Assembly (NCBI RefSeq): GCF_003248505.1
Contig: NZ_QFOA01000058.1
Coordinates: 1-20,671, forward strand
DNA: 20,671 bases
DNA from: Sphingobium sp.
GTDB taxonomy: Bacteria; Pseudomonadota; Alphaproteobacteria; Sphingomonadales; Sphingomonadaceae
Direction: 5' to 3'
Part shown: positions 1 to 7,513 of the stretch, piece by piece
Layout: each line of letters begins with the position of its first letter
Position numbering within the stretch: the first letter of the stretch is position 1
Notes under the pieces: generated by a model
Seen by the model: only the letters and a program-made list of their open reading frames with translations
Told to the model about the DNA's origin: nothing
The model's database searches: none
Made by a program: the position numbers and the translations under genes

Positions 1-474
1 CACCGACACCTTGACCCGGTTCTTTTCGAAATCCAGTTCCTCGACCACGCCGTTGAAGCTGGCGAAGGGGCCGTCCAGCACCTTGACGCTGTCGCCGATC
101 TCGTAATCGACGTTGACCTTGTGCTTGGGTGCGGCCTCGGCTTCCTTCTGGGCGCCGAAATAGCGGGCGGCCTCGCCCTCGCTGATCGCCTGCGGCTTGC
201 CGCTCGATCCCAGGAAGCCGGTCACCTTGGGCGTGTTCTTGACGAGGTGGTAAATGTCGTCGTTCATCGCCAGCTTGGCCAGCACGTAGCCGGGCATGAA
301 CTTGCGTTCGACCTGCACCTTCTTGCCGCGCTTGACCTCGGTCACGGTTTCGGTCGGCACCTCGACCTGCTCGACGAGCTGGGAGAGGCCCATGCGCTCG
401 GCTTCGGCCAGGATCGATTCCTTGACCTTGCTTTCGAAGCCCGAATAGGCGTGGATGATGTACCAGCGCGCCAT
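1..474 (-). CDS. nusG: Transcription termination/antitermination protein NusG (3' part outside window)
   Basis: NusG binds RNA polymerase through its N-terminal NGN domain and links it to Rho or to ribosomal S10 through its C-terminal KOW domain. The visible 158 residues begin MARWYIIHAYSGFE, the typical NGN start, and include the conserved stretch FMPGYVLAKL near residues 97-106. The KOW part, with a VLDGPFASFNGVVEE-like sequence, is at the window edge; about 20 residues of the usual ~178 are missing. The start at 474 lies 27 bases after the secE stop with a GGGAG-type ribosome site, so secE and nusG are very likely one operon, as in most bacteria. Family identity is clear from sequence. Nothing unusual was seen. 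Confidence 0.97.
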   Translation of the reverse strand, partial: MARWYIIHAYSGFESKVKESILAEAERMGLSQLVEQVEVPTETVTEVKRGKKVQVERKFMPGYVLAKLAMNDDIYHLVKNTPKVTGFLGSSGKPQAISEGEAARYFGAQKEAEAAPKHKVNVDYEIGDSVKVLDGPFASFNGVVEELDFEKNRVKVSV

Positions 475-501
475 GTTACCGTTTCAAACTCCCGTCTTGG
501 C

Positions 502-708
502 TCAAGCCCGGCCCGACGCCAGGCTGAGCAGCCATTGGACGATCGCGCCGAAGAAGGTGTCGATGCCGAAGAAGAAGAGGCCGAGCAACGATGTCATCAG
601 CACGACCATCACGCCGGTCATGACCGTTTCGCGACCGGTAGGCCACACGATCTTGCGCGCTTCGGTCTGCACCTGATTGACGAATTCGCCGGGGGAAACC
701 TTCGCCAT
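502..708 (-). CDS. secE: Preprotein translocase subunit SecE
   Basis: SecE is the small essential clamp subunit of the SecYEG protein-conducting channel in the inner membrane. The 68-residue protein has the short single-helix form found in alphaproteobacteria. It has an amphipathic N-terminal part with the conserved VRTEARKIVWPTGRET-like segment (here QTEARKIVWPTGRET, about residues 14-28), then one hydrophobic transmembrane helix (about 30-60). A good ribosome site (AGAAGG) precedes the ATG at 708. It sits between tRNA-Trp and nusG on the same strand, the classic order, and is probably co-transcribed with nusG. Confidence 0.97.
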   Translation of the reverse strand: MAKVSPGEFVNQVQTEARKIVWPTGRETVMTGVMVVLMTSLLGLFFFGIDTFFGAIVQWLLSLASGRA

Positions 709-878
709 CGCCTGCCTTCTTGTCTCAACACAAACACCGATCGCGGAGCAACAGTCCGCCCTCCCGATCCCACCCTGTTAAGGACGTCCGGGGGTGCGGC
801 CGATCTGCTCCGCGACCATATCCGCCGGCGCATCTACCTGCGAACCCCCGGAATTTCAAGGGCTCGCAGGTCGCCGTC

Positions 879-954
879 TGGCAGGAGTGGAGGGACTCGA
901 ACCCCCGGCATTCGGTTTTGGAGACCGACGCTCTACCAACTGAGCTACACTCCT
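879..954 (-). tRNA. tRNA-Trp, anticodon CCA
   Basis: The minus strand forms a complete 76-nt cloverleaf. The acceptor stem AGGAGTG pairs with CACTCCT. The D arm contains AGCTCAGTTGGTAGAGC, the anticodon loop CTCCAAA gives anticodon CCA, and the T arm contains GGTTCGAAC. The discriminator is G and the 3' CCA is encoded at 881-879. It is followed on the same strand by secE, as in many proteobacteria. The stretch of about 170 nt between the tRNA and secE has no gene and probably holds the secE-nusG promoter. Confidence 0.96.
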
Positions 955-1018
955 GCACTGGCGGCGAGCCAGCGAAGGAGGGCGCTTTAGCGTGGGTATG
1001 CCGGGAGGGCAAGCGCCA

Positions 1019-1948
1019 TTATGACGCGGTCGCCTGAGCCTCCGGCGCGTCGCCGACCTGCGTGTCGACGCTCGTCTGGCGTTCCGCTTCCTGATTGAGC
1101 TGCGCGCCCAGCAGCACGACGAATGCCGACACGTAAAGCCATAATTGCAGCACAACGACCGCGCCCAGCGACCCATATGTCTCGTTATAATTGCCGAAGC
1201 GAGACACGTAGAAGGACACGCCCAGCGTCGCCAGCAGCCAGAACAGCGTCGCCACCACCGATCCCGTCGTCAGCCAGCGCCAGCGCGCCTTGCGGCGATG
1301 CGGCCCGAATCGATAGATGAGTGCGAAGATGAGGCTGGCAAAGGCGCCGGCGGCGATCCAGGTGACGGCCTTCACCAGAAAGATCGCAATCGGGCCCCAC
1401 CCGTCGACGAAAGTCTGGAGAAAGCCCAGCACCGACGCGGCCAGCACGCCGACCACCACCACCAGCACGGCGGAAAGGGTAATGCCGATGGATACGCGAT
1501 AGACCGACAGAAGCGAGCGCGCCTCCGTTTCCTCATAGACGATGTTGAGCGCTTCCATCGTCGCGGTGGACGCGCGCGTCGCGCCGTAAATCGCGAACAG
1601 GAAGGACAGCAGCAGGCCAAATCCGATGGCGGGCTTGGCGGTCGTCACCACCGCCATCAACTGGTCGAAGATCAGCTTCGCCGCCTCGCGCGGGACCACC
1701 GTGATGATCGATCGCACATGTTCGGCCACCAGCGCGGGATCGCCGATCAGACCGTAAGTGAGCACGATGGCCGCCATCAGCGGCGCGATCGACAGAAATG
1801 CATAATAGGCGACCCCTGCCGCCAGCAGGCTCAGGTGATTGGCGCCCATCTTGGCGTAGACGCGCTTCAGCACTTCCCACCATCCGCGCGCCGGTATTTC
1901 CCATGGCGCGTCGGCATGGACCTGCTGCGCTACCCGTTCCGTCATCAT
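1019..1948 (-). CDS. YihY/BrkB family inner-membrane protein
   Basis: This is a polytopic membrane protein of the YihY/virulence factor BrkB family (309 residues, usual length for the family). Its molecular function is not firmly established. The early family signature AAGVAYYAFLSIAPL is visible near residues 43-57, followed by about six hydrophobic segments. A late motif, FGNYNETYGSLGAVVVLQLW, matches the conserved NxTYGSLG region. The start at 1948 is preceded by an AAGGGGA ribosome site. A second ATG follows directly at 1945, and the open frame extends upstream to 2050 without a comparable site. The C-terminal tail (TSVDTQVGDAPEAQATAS) is polar and probably cytoplasmic. It lies 121 bases after the pyrC-like stop on the same strand and may be transcribed independently. 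Confidence 0.9.
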   Translation of the reverse strand: MMTERVAQQVHADAPWEIPARGWWEVLKRVYAKMGANHLSLLAAGVAYYAFLSIAPLMAAIVLTYGLIGDPALVAEHVRSIITVVPREAAKLIFDQLMAVVTTAKPAIGFGLLLSFLFAIYGATRASTATMEALNIVYEETEARSLLSVYRVSIGITLSAVLVVVVGVLAASVLGFLQTFVDGWGPIAIFLVKAVTWIAAGAFASLIFALIYRFGPHRRKARWRWLTTGSVVATLFWLLATLGVSFYVSRFGNYNETYGSLGAVVVLQLWLYVSAFVVLLGAQLNQEAERQTSVDTQVGDAPEAQATAS

Positions 1949-2069
1949 TGTCCCCTTGTTACCCTTCGGGCAAGCGCGCGAAGGCGCGGGGGGTTCCGCC
2001 GATGGCACCGATAAGCGTCGGGAAACGCCCGGCCTATGGCGGCTTTGCACCTCGGTATGGGCGATGGCG

Positions 2070-3371
2070 CTAAAGGAAGATGCCGCCTTTCATGATTCGC
2101 CGCGCACGCCCCTGCACCGGCAGCTTGTCGAAGGGTGTGTTGCCCGCCGCCGCCGCCATTCTGGCGCTGTCGACGATCCACGGCGCGTCGGGATCGACGA
2201 AGATGAGGTCGGCGGCGCTTCCGGCGGCGAAGCGGCCTGCATCGACGCCCAGGATACGCGCCGGGTTGGCCGCCAGCAGCGCCATCAGCCGTCCCGTCGA
2301 CACCAGCCCTTCGCGCACCAGATTGAGCGAAAGCGCCAGCAGCGTCTCCGCCCCCGCCATGCCGGGCGCGGCGTCGGCGAAGGGCAGGCGCTTGTCCTCC
2401 GGCCCGCGCGGATCGTGGCTCGACGTAATGACATCGACCGTGCCGTCGGCGACTGCGCGCAGGCTCGCCTGCCGGTCATCCTCGTGCCGCAGCGGCGGGG
2501 ACAGGCGCGCGAAGGTGCGGAAATCGGTCATCGCCTGATCGTTCAGGAACAGATAGGCCGGACTGATCCCGCATGTGACCTTGAGGCCTTCCGCCTTCGC
2601 CGCGCGGATGAGGTCGAAGCCCGCCTTCGTGGTGACAAGCCGGAAGTGGATCGCAGCGCCCGTCTGCCGCACCAGCATCAGGTCGCGTGCGATCGCCATC
2701 GCTTCGGCGCAGGCGGGCGCGTGGGGCAGGCCGAGCCGCGTCGCCGTCTCTCCGCTGGTCGCCACCGCCTTCGCCGTCAGCCCCGCATCCTCGGCATGGG
2801 CGATGACCGTCAGGCCAAGCCCGTGCGCGTATGTGAGAACGCGCAGCATGACGCCCGAATCCGCGATCCATTGGCGGCCCGTCGCCACCGCCTTCGCACC
2901 TGCCTGTTGCATCAGGCCGATTTCGGCCATCTCGACACCCGCAAGCCCGCGTGTCGCCGCCGCGATGGGATGGACCCAGAAATCGGGCTTGCCTGCCCGC
3001 GTCGCCTGTCGGATCAGGCCTACCTCGTCGAGCGGCGCGCGCTGGTCCGGCATCAGCGCCGCACGCGTGATCCCGCCGAAGTGGAAAGCGGGCTTGTCCG
3101 TCGCAAACACGCCCAGGTCGACGAGGCCCGGCGCGACCACCATGCCTCGCGCATCGATCCGCCTAGCGTCGCCCGGCACTTCGACCGTGCCTGCCGCCAC
3201 GATCCGGTCGCCCTCGATCAGGACGGTGCCGGGGACGGGAGCGTCGCCCGCCGGATCGGCCAGCAGCCCGTTGACGATGGCAATCCGGCTCGCGACCGTC
3301 CCTCCGTCTTTCTCGGTCGGGACGTTCACGGTCATTTCCATTTCCTTATCGGTCGGGATGTTCAAGACCAT
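2070..3371 (-). CDS. pyrC: Dihydroorotase-like protein PyrC' (probably non-catalytic, ATCase partner)
   Basis: This is a member of the amidohydrolase/dihydroorotase family encoded directly after pyrB. The fold is recognisable: an N-terminal beta-sandwich piece (AIVNGLLADPAG, about 31-42), VVAPGLVDL (78-86), VIAHAED (189-195), PAYLFLND (271-278) and a C-terminal ARILGVDAGRFAAGSAADLIFVD-like region. Catalytic residues are missing. The metal-binding HxH after the VD motif is replaced by GVF (87-89), and the usual ATDHAPH reads TSSHDPR (316-322). In Pseudomonas a similar inactive homologue, PyrC', is a structural partner of PyrB, and I infer the same role here. The start is uncertain. ATG 3371 has GGAG/GGAGGG just upstream and overlaps the pyrB stop by 10 bases; ATG 3335, with AAGGA upstream, is the alternative. 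True dihydroorotase activity is presumably encoded elsewhere. Confidence 0.88.
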   Translation of the reverse strand: MVLNIPTDKEMEMTVNVPTEKDGGTVASRIAIVNGLLADPAGDAPVPGTVLIEGDRIVAAGTVEVPGDARRIDARGMVVAPGLVDLGVFATDKPAFHFGGITRAALMPDQRAPLDEVGLIRQATRAGKPDFWVHPIAAATRGLAGVEMAEIGLMQQAGAKAVATGRQWIADSGVMLRVLTYAHGLGLTVIAHAEDAGLTAKAVATSGETATRLGLPHAPACAEAMAIARDLMLVRQTGAAIHFRLVTTKAGFDLIRAAKAEGLKVTCGISPAYLFLNDQAMTDFRTFARLSPPLRHEDDRQASLRAVADGTVDVITSSHDPRGPEDKRLPFADAAPGMAGAETLLALSLNLVREGLVSTGRLMALLAANPARILGVDAGRFAAGSAADLIFVDPDAPWIVDSARMAAAAGNTPFDKLPVQGRARRIMKGGIFL

Positions 3372-4357
3372 CCCTCCACTCCGCGCGACCGTCGCGTCAG
3401 CACGTCGAGGCATGCCATCCGCACCGCCACGCCCATCGCCACCTGTTCGGTGATGGCCGACCGTTCGGGATGGTCCGCGACCGAACTGCTGATCTCCACG
3501 CCCCGGTTCATCGGTCCGGGATGCATCACCAGCGCGTCGGGCTTGGCGATGGCGAGCCGTTCGGGCGTCAGGCCGTAGAGCGCATGATATTCGCGGGCCG
3601 AAGGGATGAAGGCGCCGTCCATCCGCTCGTTCTGAAGGCGCAGCATCATCACCACGTCCGCGCCGTCCAGCCCTTCGTCCATGCGCGTGAAGGGGGTCGC
3701 GCCCAGCATTTCGACTTCGGGCGGCAGCAACGTGGGCGGCGCGACCGCGCGCACCTGCGCGCCCAGCGCGGCGAGGCACAGCATGTTCGACCGTGCCACC
3801 CGGCTGTGCAGCACATCGCCGCAGATCGCGACGATCAGCCCTTCGAAACCGCCCTTGCGCCGCCGGATGGTCAGCGCGTCGAGCAGCGCTTGTGTCGGAT
3901 GCTGATGCCACCCGTCCCCCGCGTTCAGCACCGGGCAGTCGACCTTGTCCGCGATCAGCGCCACCGCGCCCGAGGACGCATGGCGGATCACGATCACGTC
4001 GGCGGCCATCGCGTTCAGCGTCATCGCCGTGTCGATGAGCGTTTCGCCCTTCTTCACGCTCGATGTGGCCGCCGCCATATTGACCACGTCCGCGCCCAGC
4101 CGCTTGCCTGCGATTTCGAACGACAACAGCGTGCGGGTCGAATTTTCGAAGAAGGCGTTGATCTGCGTCATGCCCGCCAGCCGCCCGTCATGCTTGCGCG
4201 CCCGGCCATTGTTCGCCTGCGCCCAATGCTCCGCCTCATCCAGCAGGAAACGGATTTCCCAAGGCTTGAGATCCGCGATGGACAGCAGGTGCCGATGCGG
4301 GAACAGCGCCCGCCCGGCAAGGTCGGGGGACGCATCGGGGATGACGATATCGGGCAT
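3362..4357 (-). CDS. pyrB: Aspartate carbamoyltransferase catalytic subunit
   Basis: PyrB condenses carbamoyl phosphate with aspartate to N-carbamoyl-aspartate, the first committed step of pyrimidine synthesis in the cytoplasm. The 331 residues carry the family's active-site motifs. These are the carbamoyl-phosphate loop FFENSTRT (69-76), SVKKGE (100-105), the RHASSGA segment (125-131), GDGWHQHPTQALLD (147-160), the LRLQNER aspartate-binding segment and MHPGPMNRG. All key residues appear present, so the enzyme should be active. The stop overlaps the probable start of the pyrC-like gene, indicating co-transcription and probable assembly of a PyrB-PyrC' complex. No pyrI regulatory subunit is seen. 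The start at 4357 gives a normal-length N-terminus. Confidence 0.96.
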   Translation of the reverse strand: MPDIVIPDASPDLAGRALFPHRHLLSIADLKPWEIRFLLDEAEHWAQANNGRARKHDGRLAGMTQINAFFENSTRTLLSFEIAGKRLGADVVNMAAATSSVKKGETLIDTAMTLNAMAADVIVIRHASSGAVALIADKVDCPVLNAGDGWHQHPTQALLDALTIRRRKGGFEGLIVAICGDVLHSRVARSNMLCLAALGAQVRAVAPPTLLPPEVEMLGATPFTRMDEGLDGADVVMMLRLQNERMDGAFIPSAREYHALYGLTPERLAIAKPDALVMHPGPMNRGVEISSSVADHPERSAITEQVAMGVAVRMACLDVLTRRSRGVEGWS

Positions 4358-4399
4358 GAGCCGGGTCTTTAGGCGAGGGGGGCGGGCAGGGCAAGGCGC

Positions 4400-4602
4400 T
4401 TAACCCCGCCTGCGCCACCGCCCCGGGATCGACCCGTCGCGCAGCACTGCGCGCGCCGCATTATGCCCCGGCGCGTCGGTCACCCCGCCGCCCGGATGCG
4501 TGCCTGGTATCCCGCTCGCGCGAGATAGAGAGCGCAGACAAGGTCGTTGTGGCCGCCCCCTATGATCACGGCGTCGTAGCGTCCGGTCGTGCGCCGCTCC
4601 AT
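4400..4602 (-). pseudogene. Remnant of a phytoene dehydrogenase-like NAD(P)/FAD oxidoreductase, internally deleted
   Basis: Two short pieces of one gene are joined out of frame. From ATG 4602 the frame reads through YDAVIIGGGHNDLVCALYLA, a textbook FAD-binding Rossmann start (beta strand, GxGxxx, helix), and stops soon after. In the next frame the sequence then reads GTHPGGGVTDAPGHNAARAV to a TAA at 4402-4400. GTHPGGGVTGAPG-like sequence is the C-terminal FAD-binding signature of the phytoene dehydrogenase-related family. An intact protein has roughly 500 residues, so more than 80% of the middle has been lost, with a junction near 4500-4510. No function remains. The assignment rests on these two motifs only. 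Confidence 0.75.
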
Positions 4603-4660
4603 CTCGCGCCGCGATCGCCGTCATCCGCCCGATACTTGTCCGCAGACGACCTCGCCGCAC

Positions 4661-4684
4661 ATTGTTTTACGAAAGTAAAATAAT
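4661..4684. promoter_or_regulatory. AT-rich operator-like palindrome
   Basis: TTTTAC (4665-4670) and GTAAAA (4675-4680) are perfectly complementary around a GAAA spacer. The symmetry extends outwards to ATT (4661-4663) and AAT (4682-4684) with one G/T mismatch. This AT-rich patch stands out in very GC-rich surroundings. It lies about 60 bases upstream of the collapsed oxidoreductase start and 42 bases beyond the transporter stop. It could be the old operator of the pseudogene or a weak hairpin. No cognate regulator is adjacent. Confidence 0.4.
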
Positions 4685-4725
4685 TTCCGTGAAAAGTCGA
4701 TGCAGTTGTCTACTTCGCTGTCTCT

Positions 4726-5691
4726 TTATGGCTCTGTCTGTCGTGCATAATGGCGTGCCAGCAGGGCGCACACCATGAGCTGGATTTGGTGGAACAGCAT
4801 GACCGGCAGCAATATCGGCCCCACCGCGCTTGCCGGGAACAGCACGCCTGCGATCGGGACGCCGGACGCCAAGCTCTTCTTCGATCCGCAAAACTGGAGC
4901 ACGATCGCATCCTCCCGCGACAGGCCCGCCGCCCGTCCCAGAGCATAGGTAAAGAGCAGGATAGTCCCCAGAAGGAGAACGCACATCACCGCCAGCTCCG
5001 CCAGTTCGGTCGACGACACCTTCGACCAGAGCCCTTCTACCACGGCGGCTGAAAAGGCGGCGTAGACGACCAGCAGGATCGAACCGCGATCCACGCTCGA
5101 TACCAACGGTTTGTGCCGCGTCACGAACCCGCCGATCCAGGGCCGCGCCAGATGGCCCAGAACGAAGGGCAGCAGCAGCTGGAGCAGAATTCCCTCGACA
5201 GACGACAGCGAAACGAGGCTGCCGTTCCCGCTCCGCTCCATCAGCAACGCCACCAGCAACGGCGTCGCAACGATCCCCAACAGGTTGGAAAAGGACGCGC
5301 TCACGATGGCCGCGGCGACATTGCCGCGGGCGATGGCGGTAAAGGCGATGGACGATTGCACCGTTGACGGCAGCAGCGTCAGGAACAAGATGCCGTTGCG
5401 CAGCGAGGCCGGAGCCAGCCCGAATCGGCTGATCGCAATTCCCAGGATCGGGAAGGCGACGAACGTCGTCCCCAACGTCGCCAGATGCAGTTTCCACGCC
5501 TTCGCCCCGCCCAGGATCGCTTCCCGCGACAATTTTGCGCCGTGGAGGAAAAAAAGAAGCACGATGCCAGCGTCCGCAATCCCGTCCGCGATGTCCGCGC
5601 CCCGTCCCCTTGCAGGCAGAAAGGACGCTAGGGCGACCGTGGCGATCAACAGCAACAGAAAGGGGTCGAACGCTTGGCGCAGGCGGTTCAT
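4726..5691 (-). CDS. Bile acid:sodium symporter family (SBF-like) transporter
   Basis: A 321-residue polytopic inner-membrane protein resembling the SBF-like branch of the bile acid:sodium symporter superfamily (the YfeH/RCH1-like group). About nine to ten hydrophobic helices are visible. The conserved LTLLPSTVQSSIAFTAIARGN region (about 114-134) and the late segment LQFCGSKKSLASGVPIAGVL (about 263-282) are characteristic of this branch; both are discontinuous-helix regions that bind sodium in the superfamily. The substrate cannot be read from sequence. The gene is divergent from the enoyl-CoA hydratase-family gene with about 100 bases between starts, so the promoters probably lie in 5692-5794. 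On its 3' side is only the decayed oxidoreductase. Confidence 0.88.
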   Translation of the reverse strand: MNRLRQAFDPFLLLLIATVALASFLPARGRGADIADGIADAGIVLLFFLHGAKLSREAILGGAKAWKLHLATLGTTFVAFPILGIAISRFGLAPASLRNGILFLTLLPSTVQSSIAFTAIARGNVAAAIVSASFSNLLGIVATPLLVALLMERSGNGSLVSLSSVEGILLQLLLPFVLGHLARPWIGGFVTRHKPLVSSVDRGSILLVVYAAFSAAVVEGLWSKVSSTELAELAVMCVLLLGTILLFTYALGRAAGLSREDAIVLQFCGSKKSLASGVPIAGVLFPASAVGPILLPVMLFHQIQLMVCALLARHYARQTEP

Positions 5692-5794
5692 GATTGTCTA
5701 CCGGACGGTGAGGGGGGACGATGGGGGATAGACGCGGGTCACGACCTGCGCCAACAATTTCCCCTTGGCAGGATCAAAGAAGAGGCTTTTTTCA

Positions 5795-6553
5795 ATGAGC
5801 GAGGATGTCGCAATCCTGGAACGGAACGGCGTGATGGAAGTGCATCTTGACCGCCCGGACAAGAAGAACGCGCTGACCGCCGCCATGTATCGCACGATGA
5901 CCGCCGCGCTTGCCGACGCGTCCGGGCGGGCGGATGTCGGCGCGCTGCTCTTCGCCGGGCGGGGCGATGCCTTTTGCGCGGGGAACGACATCGGCGACTT
6001 CCTGAAAGGGCCGGAGGGCGGGGCGGCGGCCTTCGCCTTCATCGAGGCGATTGCCACATTCGACAAGCCGCTGGTCGCCGCGGTCCAGGGCATGGCGGTC
6101 GGCGTCGGCACCACCATGCTGCTGCATTGCGACCTCATCTATGCAGCGCCCGATGCCCGCTTCGTCATGCCCTTCGCCAATCTGGGGCTGGTGCCCGAAG
6201 CCGGCTCCAGCCTGCTCGCCCCGGCTTTGATGGGTCATGCGAAGGCGGCGGCGATGCTGTTGCTCGGGGAGTCCATGGACGCGTCGGCGGCGGACGCGGT
6301 GGGACTGGTGACGGGGGTTGTGCCTGCCCAAACCCTGCTCGATCACGCCCGCGCCAAGGCTGCGCTGCTCATGACCAAGCCGCCCCAGGCGCTCGCCGTC
6401 ACGCGTCGGCTGATGAGAGGCGATACCGCCGCGCTGGTCGCGCGAATGCGGGAAGAGGCGGAGGCATTCCGAGTTGCGCTCGCGGGGGACGAGGCGAAGG
6501 AAGCGTTCGCGGCCTTCTTCGAAAAACGACCAGCGGTTTTCCGGCAAGCCTGA
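5795..6553 (+). CDS. Enoyl-CoA hydratase/isomerase family protein
   Basis: A 252-residue crotonase-fold enzyme, expected to act on acyl-CoA thioesters in the cytoplasm (hydratase or enoyl-CoA isomerase). The oxyanion-hole segments are visible: FAGRGDAFCAGNDIGDF (about residues 52-68) and the later GMAVGVGTTMLLHCDL (near 101-116). The segment FANLGLVPEAGSS follows, carrying one conserved acidic residue (E of PEAG). The position of the second hydratase glutamate is not clearly filled, which favours the isomerase-like (PaaG/ECI) branch. I chose ATG 5795, with AGAGG nine bases upstream, over the in-frame TTG at 5765. The gene ends just before a strong terminator shared with the convergent lipoprotein gene. 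Confidence 0.88.
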   Translation: MSEDVAILERNGVMEVHLDRPDKKNALTAAMYRTMTAALADASGRADVGALLFAGRGDAFCAGNDIGDFLKGPEGGAAAFAFIEAIATFDKPLVAAVQGMAVGVGTTMLLHCDLIYAAPDARFVMPFANLGLVPEAGSSLLAPALMGHAKAAAMLLLGESMDASAADAVGLVTGVVPAQTLLDHARAKAALLMTKPPQALAVTRRLMRGDTAALVARMREEAEAFRVALAGDEAKEAFAAFFEKRPAVFRQA

Positions 6554-6565
6554 ACGGCCTGCAAA

Positions 6566-6594
6566 AAAAGGGGGCGCTTTCGACGCCCCCTTTT
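6566..6594. terminator. Bidirectional intrinsic terminator
   Basis: AAAAGGGGGCG (6566-6576) pairs perfectly with CGCCCCCTTTT (6584-6594) around a 7-base loop. The stem is GC-rich with an A tract on the left and a T tract on the right, so it can terminate in both directions. It sits between the convergent enoyl-CoA hydratase-family gene and the small lipoprotein gene. Confidence 0.85.
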
Positions 6595-6619
6595 CACCTT
6601 CCGCTTCAGGCGGCAGTCC

Positions 6620-6931
6620 TCAATTCTTGATGTCGCGGCCTGCATTTTCGAGGGCGCTGCCGACATCGTGCTTGGCTTCGCGGCTCTCGCGCTTCGCGTC
6701 GGCGGCGGCGTTGTCCGCGGCGGCATCCACCTTGTCGGTGCCCCGATCGATGGCGGCCCCCGCGCGATCCAGACCGTTGTCGATCTTTTGACCGGCCCGG
6801 TCGACATTGTTGTCGATGTCGCTGCCGACGGCGGCACCGGCATTCTCGATCTTGTCCTGGGTCTTTTCCGAACAGGCGGAAAGCCCGGCAACGGCGAGGA
6901 CGGACAGTCCGGCGATCAGGGTTTTACGCAT
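6620..6931 (-). CDS. Small lipoprotein with 11-residue amphipathic repeats
   Basis: A 103-residue predicted lipoprotein of unknown function. Residues 1-19 form a signal peptide ending in the lipobox LSAC with Cys20. The rest is charged, Ala/Asp/Lys-rich and predicted to be helical. Four consecutive 11-residue units are visible: IDNNVDRAGQK (39-49), IDNGLDRAGAA (50-60), IDRGTDKVDAA (61-71) and a looser ADNAAADAKRE (72-82). Such 11-mers resemble late-embryogenesis-abundant or apolipoprotein-type amphipathic helices that lie on membranes. A stress or envelope role is inference only. The gene is probably monocistronic and ends at the shared terminator. Confidence 0.8.
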   Translation of the reverse strand: MRKTLIAGLSVLAVAGLSACSEKTQDKIENAGAAVGSDIDNNVDRAGQKIDNGLDRAGAAIDRGTDKVDAAADNAAADAKRESREAKHDVGSALENAGRDIKN

Positions 6932-7012
6932 AGTTGGCTCCTCTTGCCCTTGTCATGAAGTGTCTTGCAGCCGGTAAAGCGCTGGAGTGTGGATAAAGTT
7001 GCGTATCGGCAA

Positions 7013-7513
7013 CTATCCGGTGCGAAGGCCAAATACCATGGATCGATCGGCGTCGGGGATCAGCCCTTCCAGCACACGCCAGAAGCCCGTGACCGATCCT
7101 TGCCCCGCCTGCGCATAAGCCGCCGCCATCTTCTCGCGCAGGGCACGAAACAGGTTTGCCTCCAGTTCCTTGCCTGCCGGGCTGAGCCGCAAGAGCTTTT
7201 GCCTCCGGTCGCTGGTTCCCGTGCGGGTTTCGATATAGCCGCCCTCGATCAGGTCGTTAAGGACGCGGCCCAACGACTGCTTGGTGATCGACAGCAGGCG
7301 CAAAAGGTCCTTGACCGTCAGATCCGGCTGGCGCGAAATGAAATAAAGCGCCCGGTGGTGCGCGCGCCCCAGACCCTGTGCCGCCAGCCCCTCGTCGATG
7401 GAGCGGGTCAGCGCGGAATAGCCGAAATACAACATTTCGATCCCGCGCCGGATTTCATCCTCCCGCAGGAACAGCGGGGATGCAGGAGCGATCTGGGCAT
7501 TGGAAACCGACAT
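7013..7513 (-). CDS. MarR family transcriptional regulator
   Basis: A 166-residue winged-helix regulator. After a ~20-residue non-conserved N-terminus comes the dimerisation helix (IRRGIEMLYFGYSALTRSID). The DNA-binding domain has the helix-turn-helix LTVKDLLRLLSITKQSLGRV (66-85), LNDLIEGGYI (86-94) and the wing with the family signature TSDRRQKLLRLSPAG (100-114). MarR proteins act as dimers on palindromic operators, usually close to their own gene. Here a 7-bp repeat ATGACGC / GCGTCAT brackets the start region (7511-7517 and 7555-7561), which is only suggestive. The 81-bp gap to the downstream lipoprotein gene suggests that gene has its own promoter. The ligand and target genes are unknown. 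Confidence 0.9.
   Translation of the reverse strand: MSVSNAQIAPASPLFLREDEIRRGIEMLYFGYSALTRSIDEGLAAQGLGRAHHRALYFISRQPDLTVKDLLRLLSITKQSLGRVLNDLIEGGYIETRTGTSDRRQKLLRLSPAGKELEANLFRALREKMAAAYAQAGQGSVTGFWRVLEGLIPDADRSMVFGLRTG

Noticed and set aside
1956..3578. 540-codon plus-strand open frame opposite the pyrC-like gene
   Set aside because: It is antisense to a well-supported gene, rich in Arg/His as expected of a GC-rich shadow frame, and shows no domain or ribosome site.
5765..5794. Upstream TTG start for the enoyl-CoA hydratase-family protein
   Set aside because: ATG 5795 has a well-spaced AGAGG and begins the conserved N-terminus. The extension GSKKRLFS has no support.
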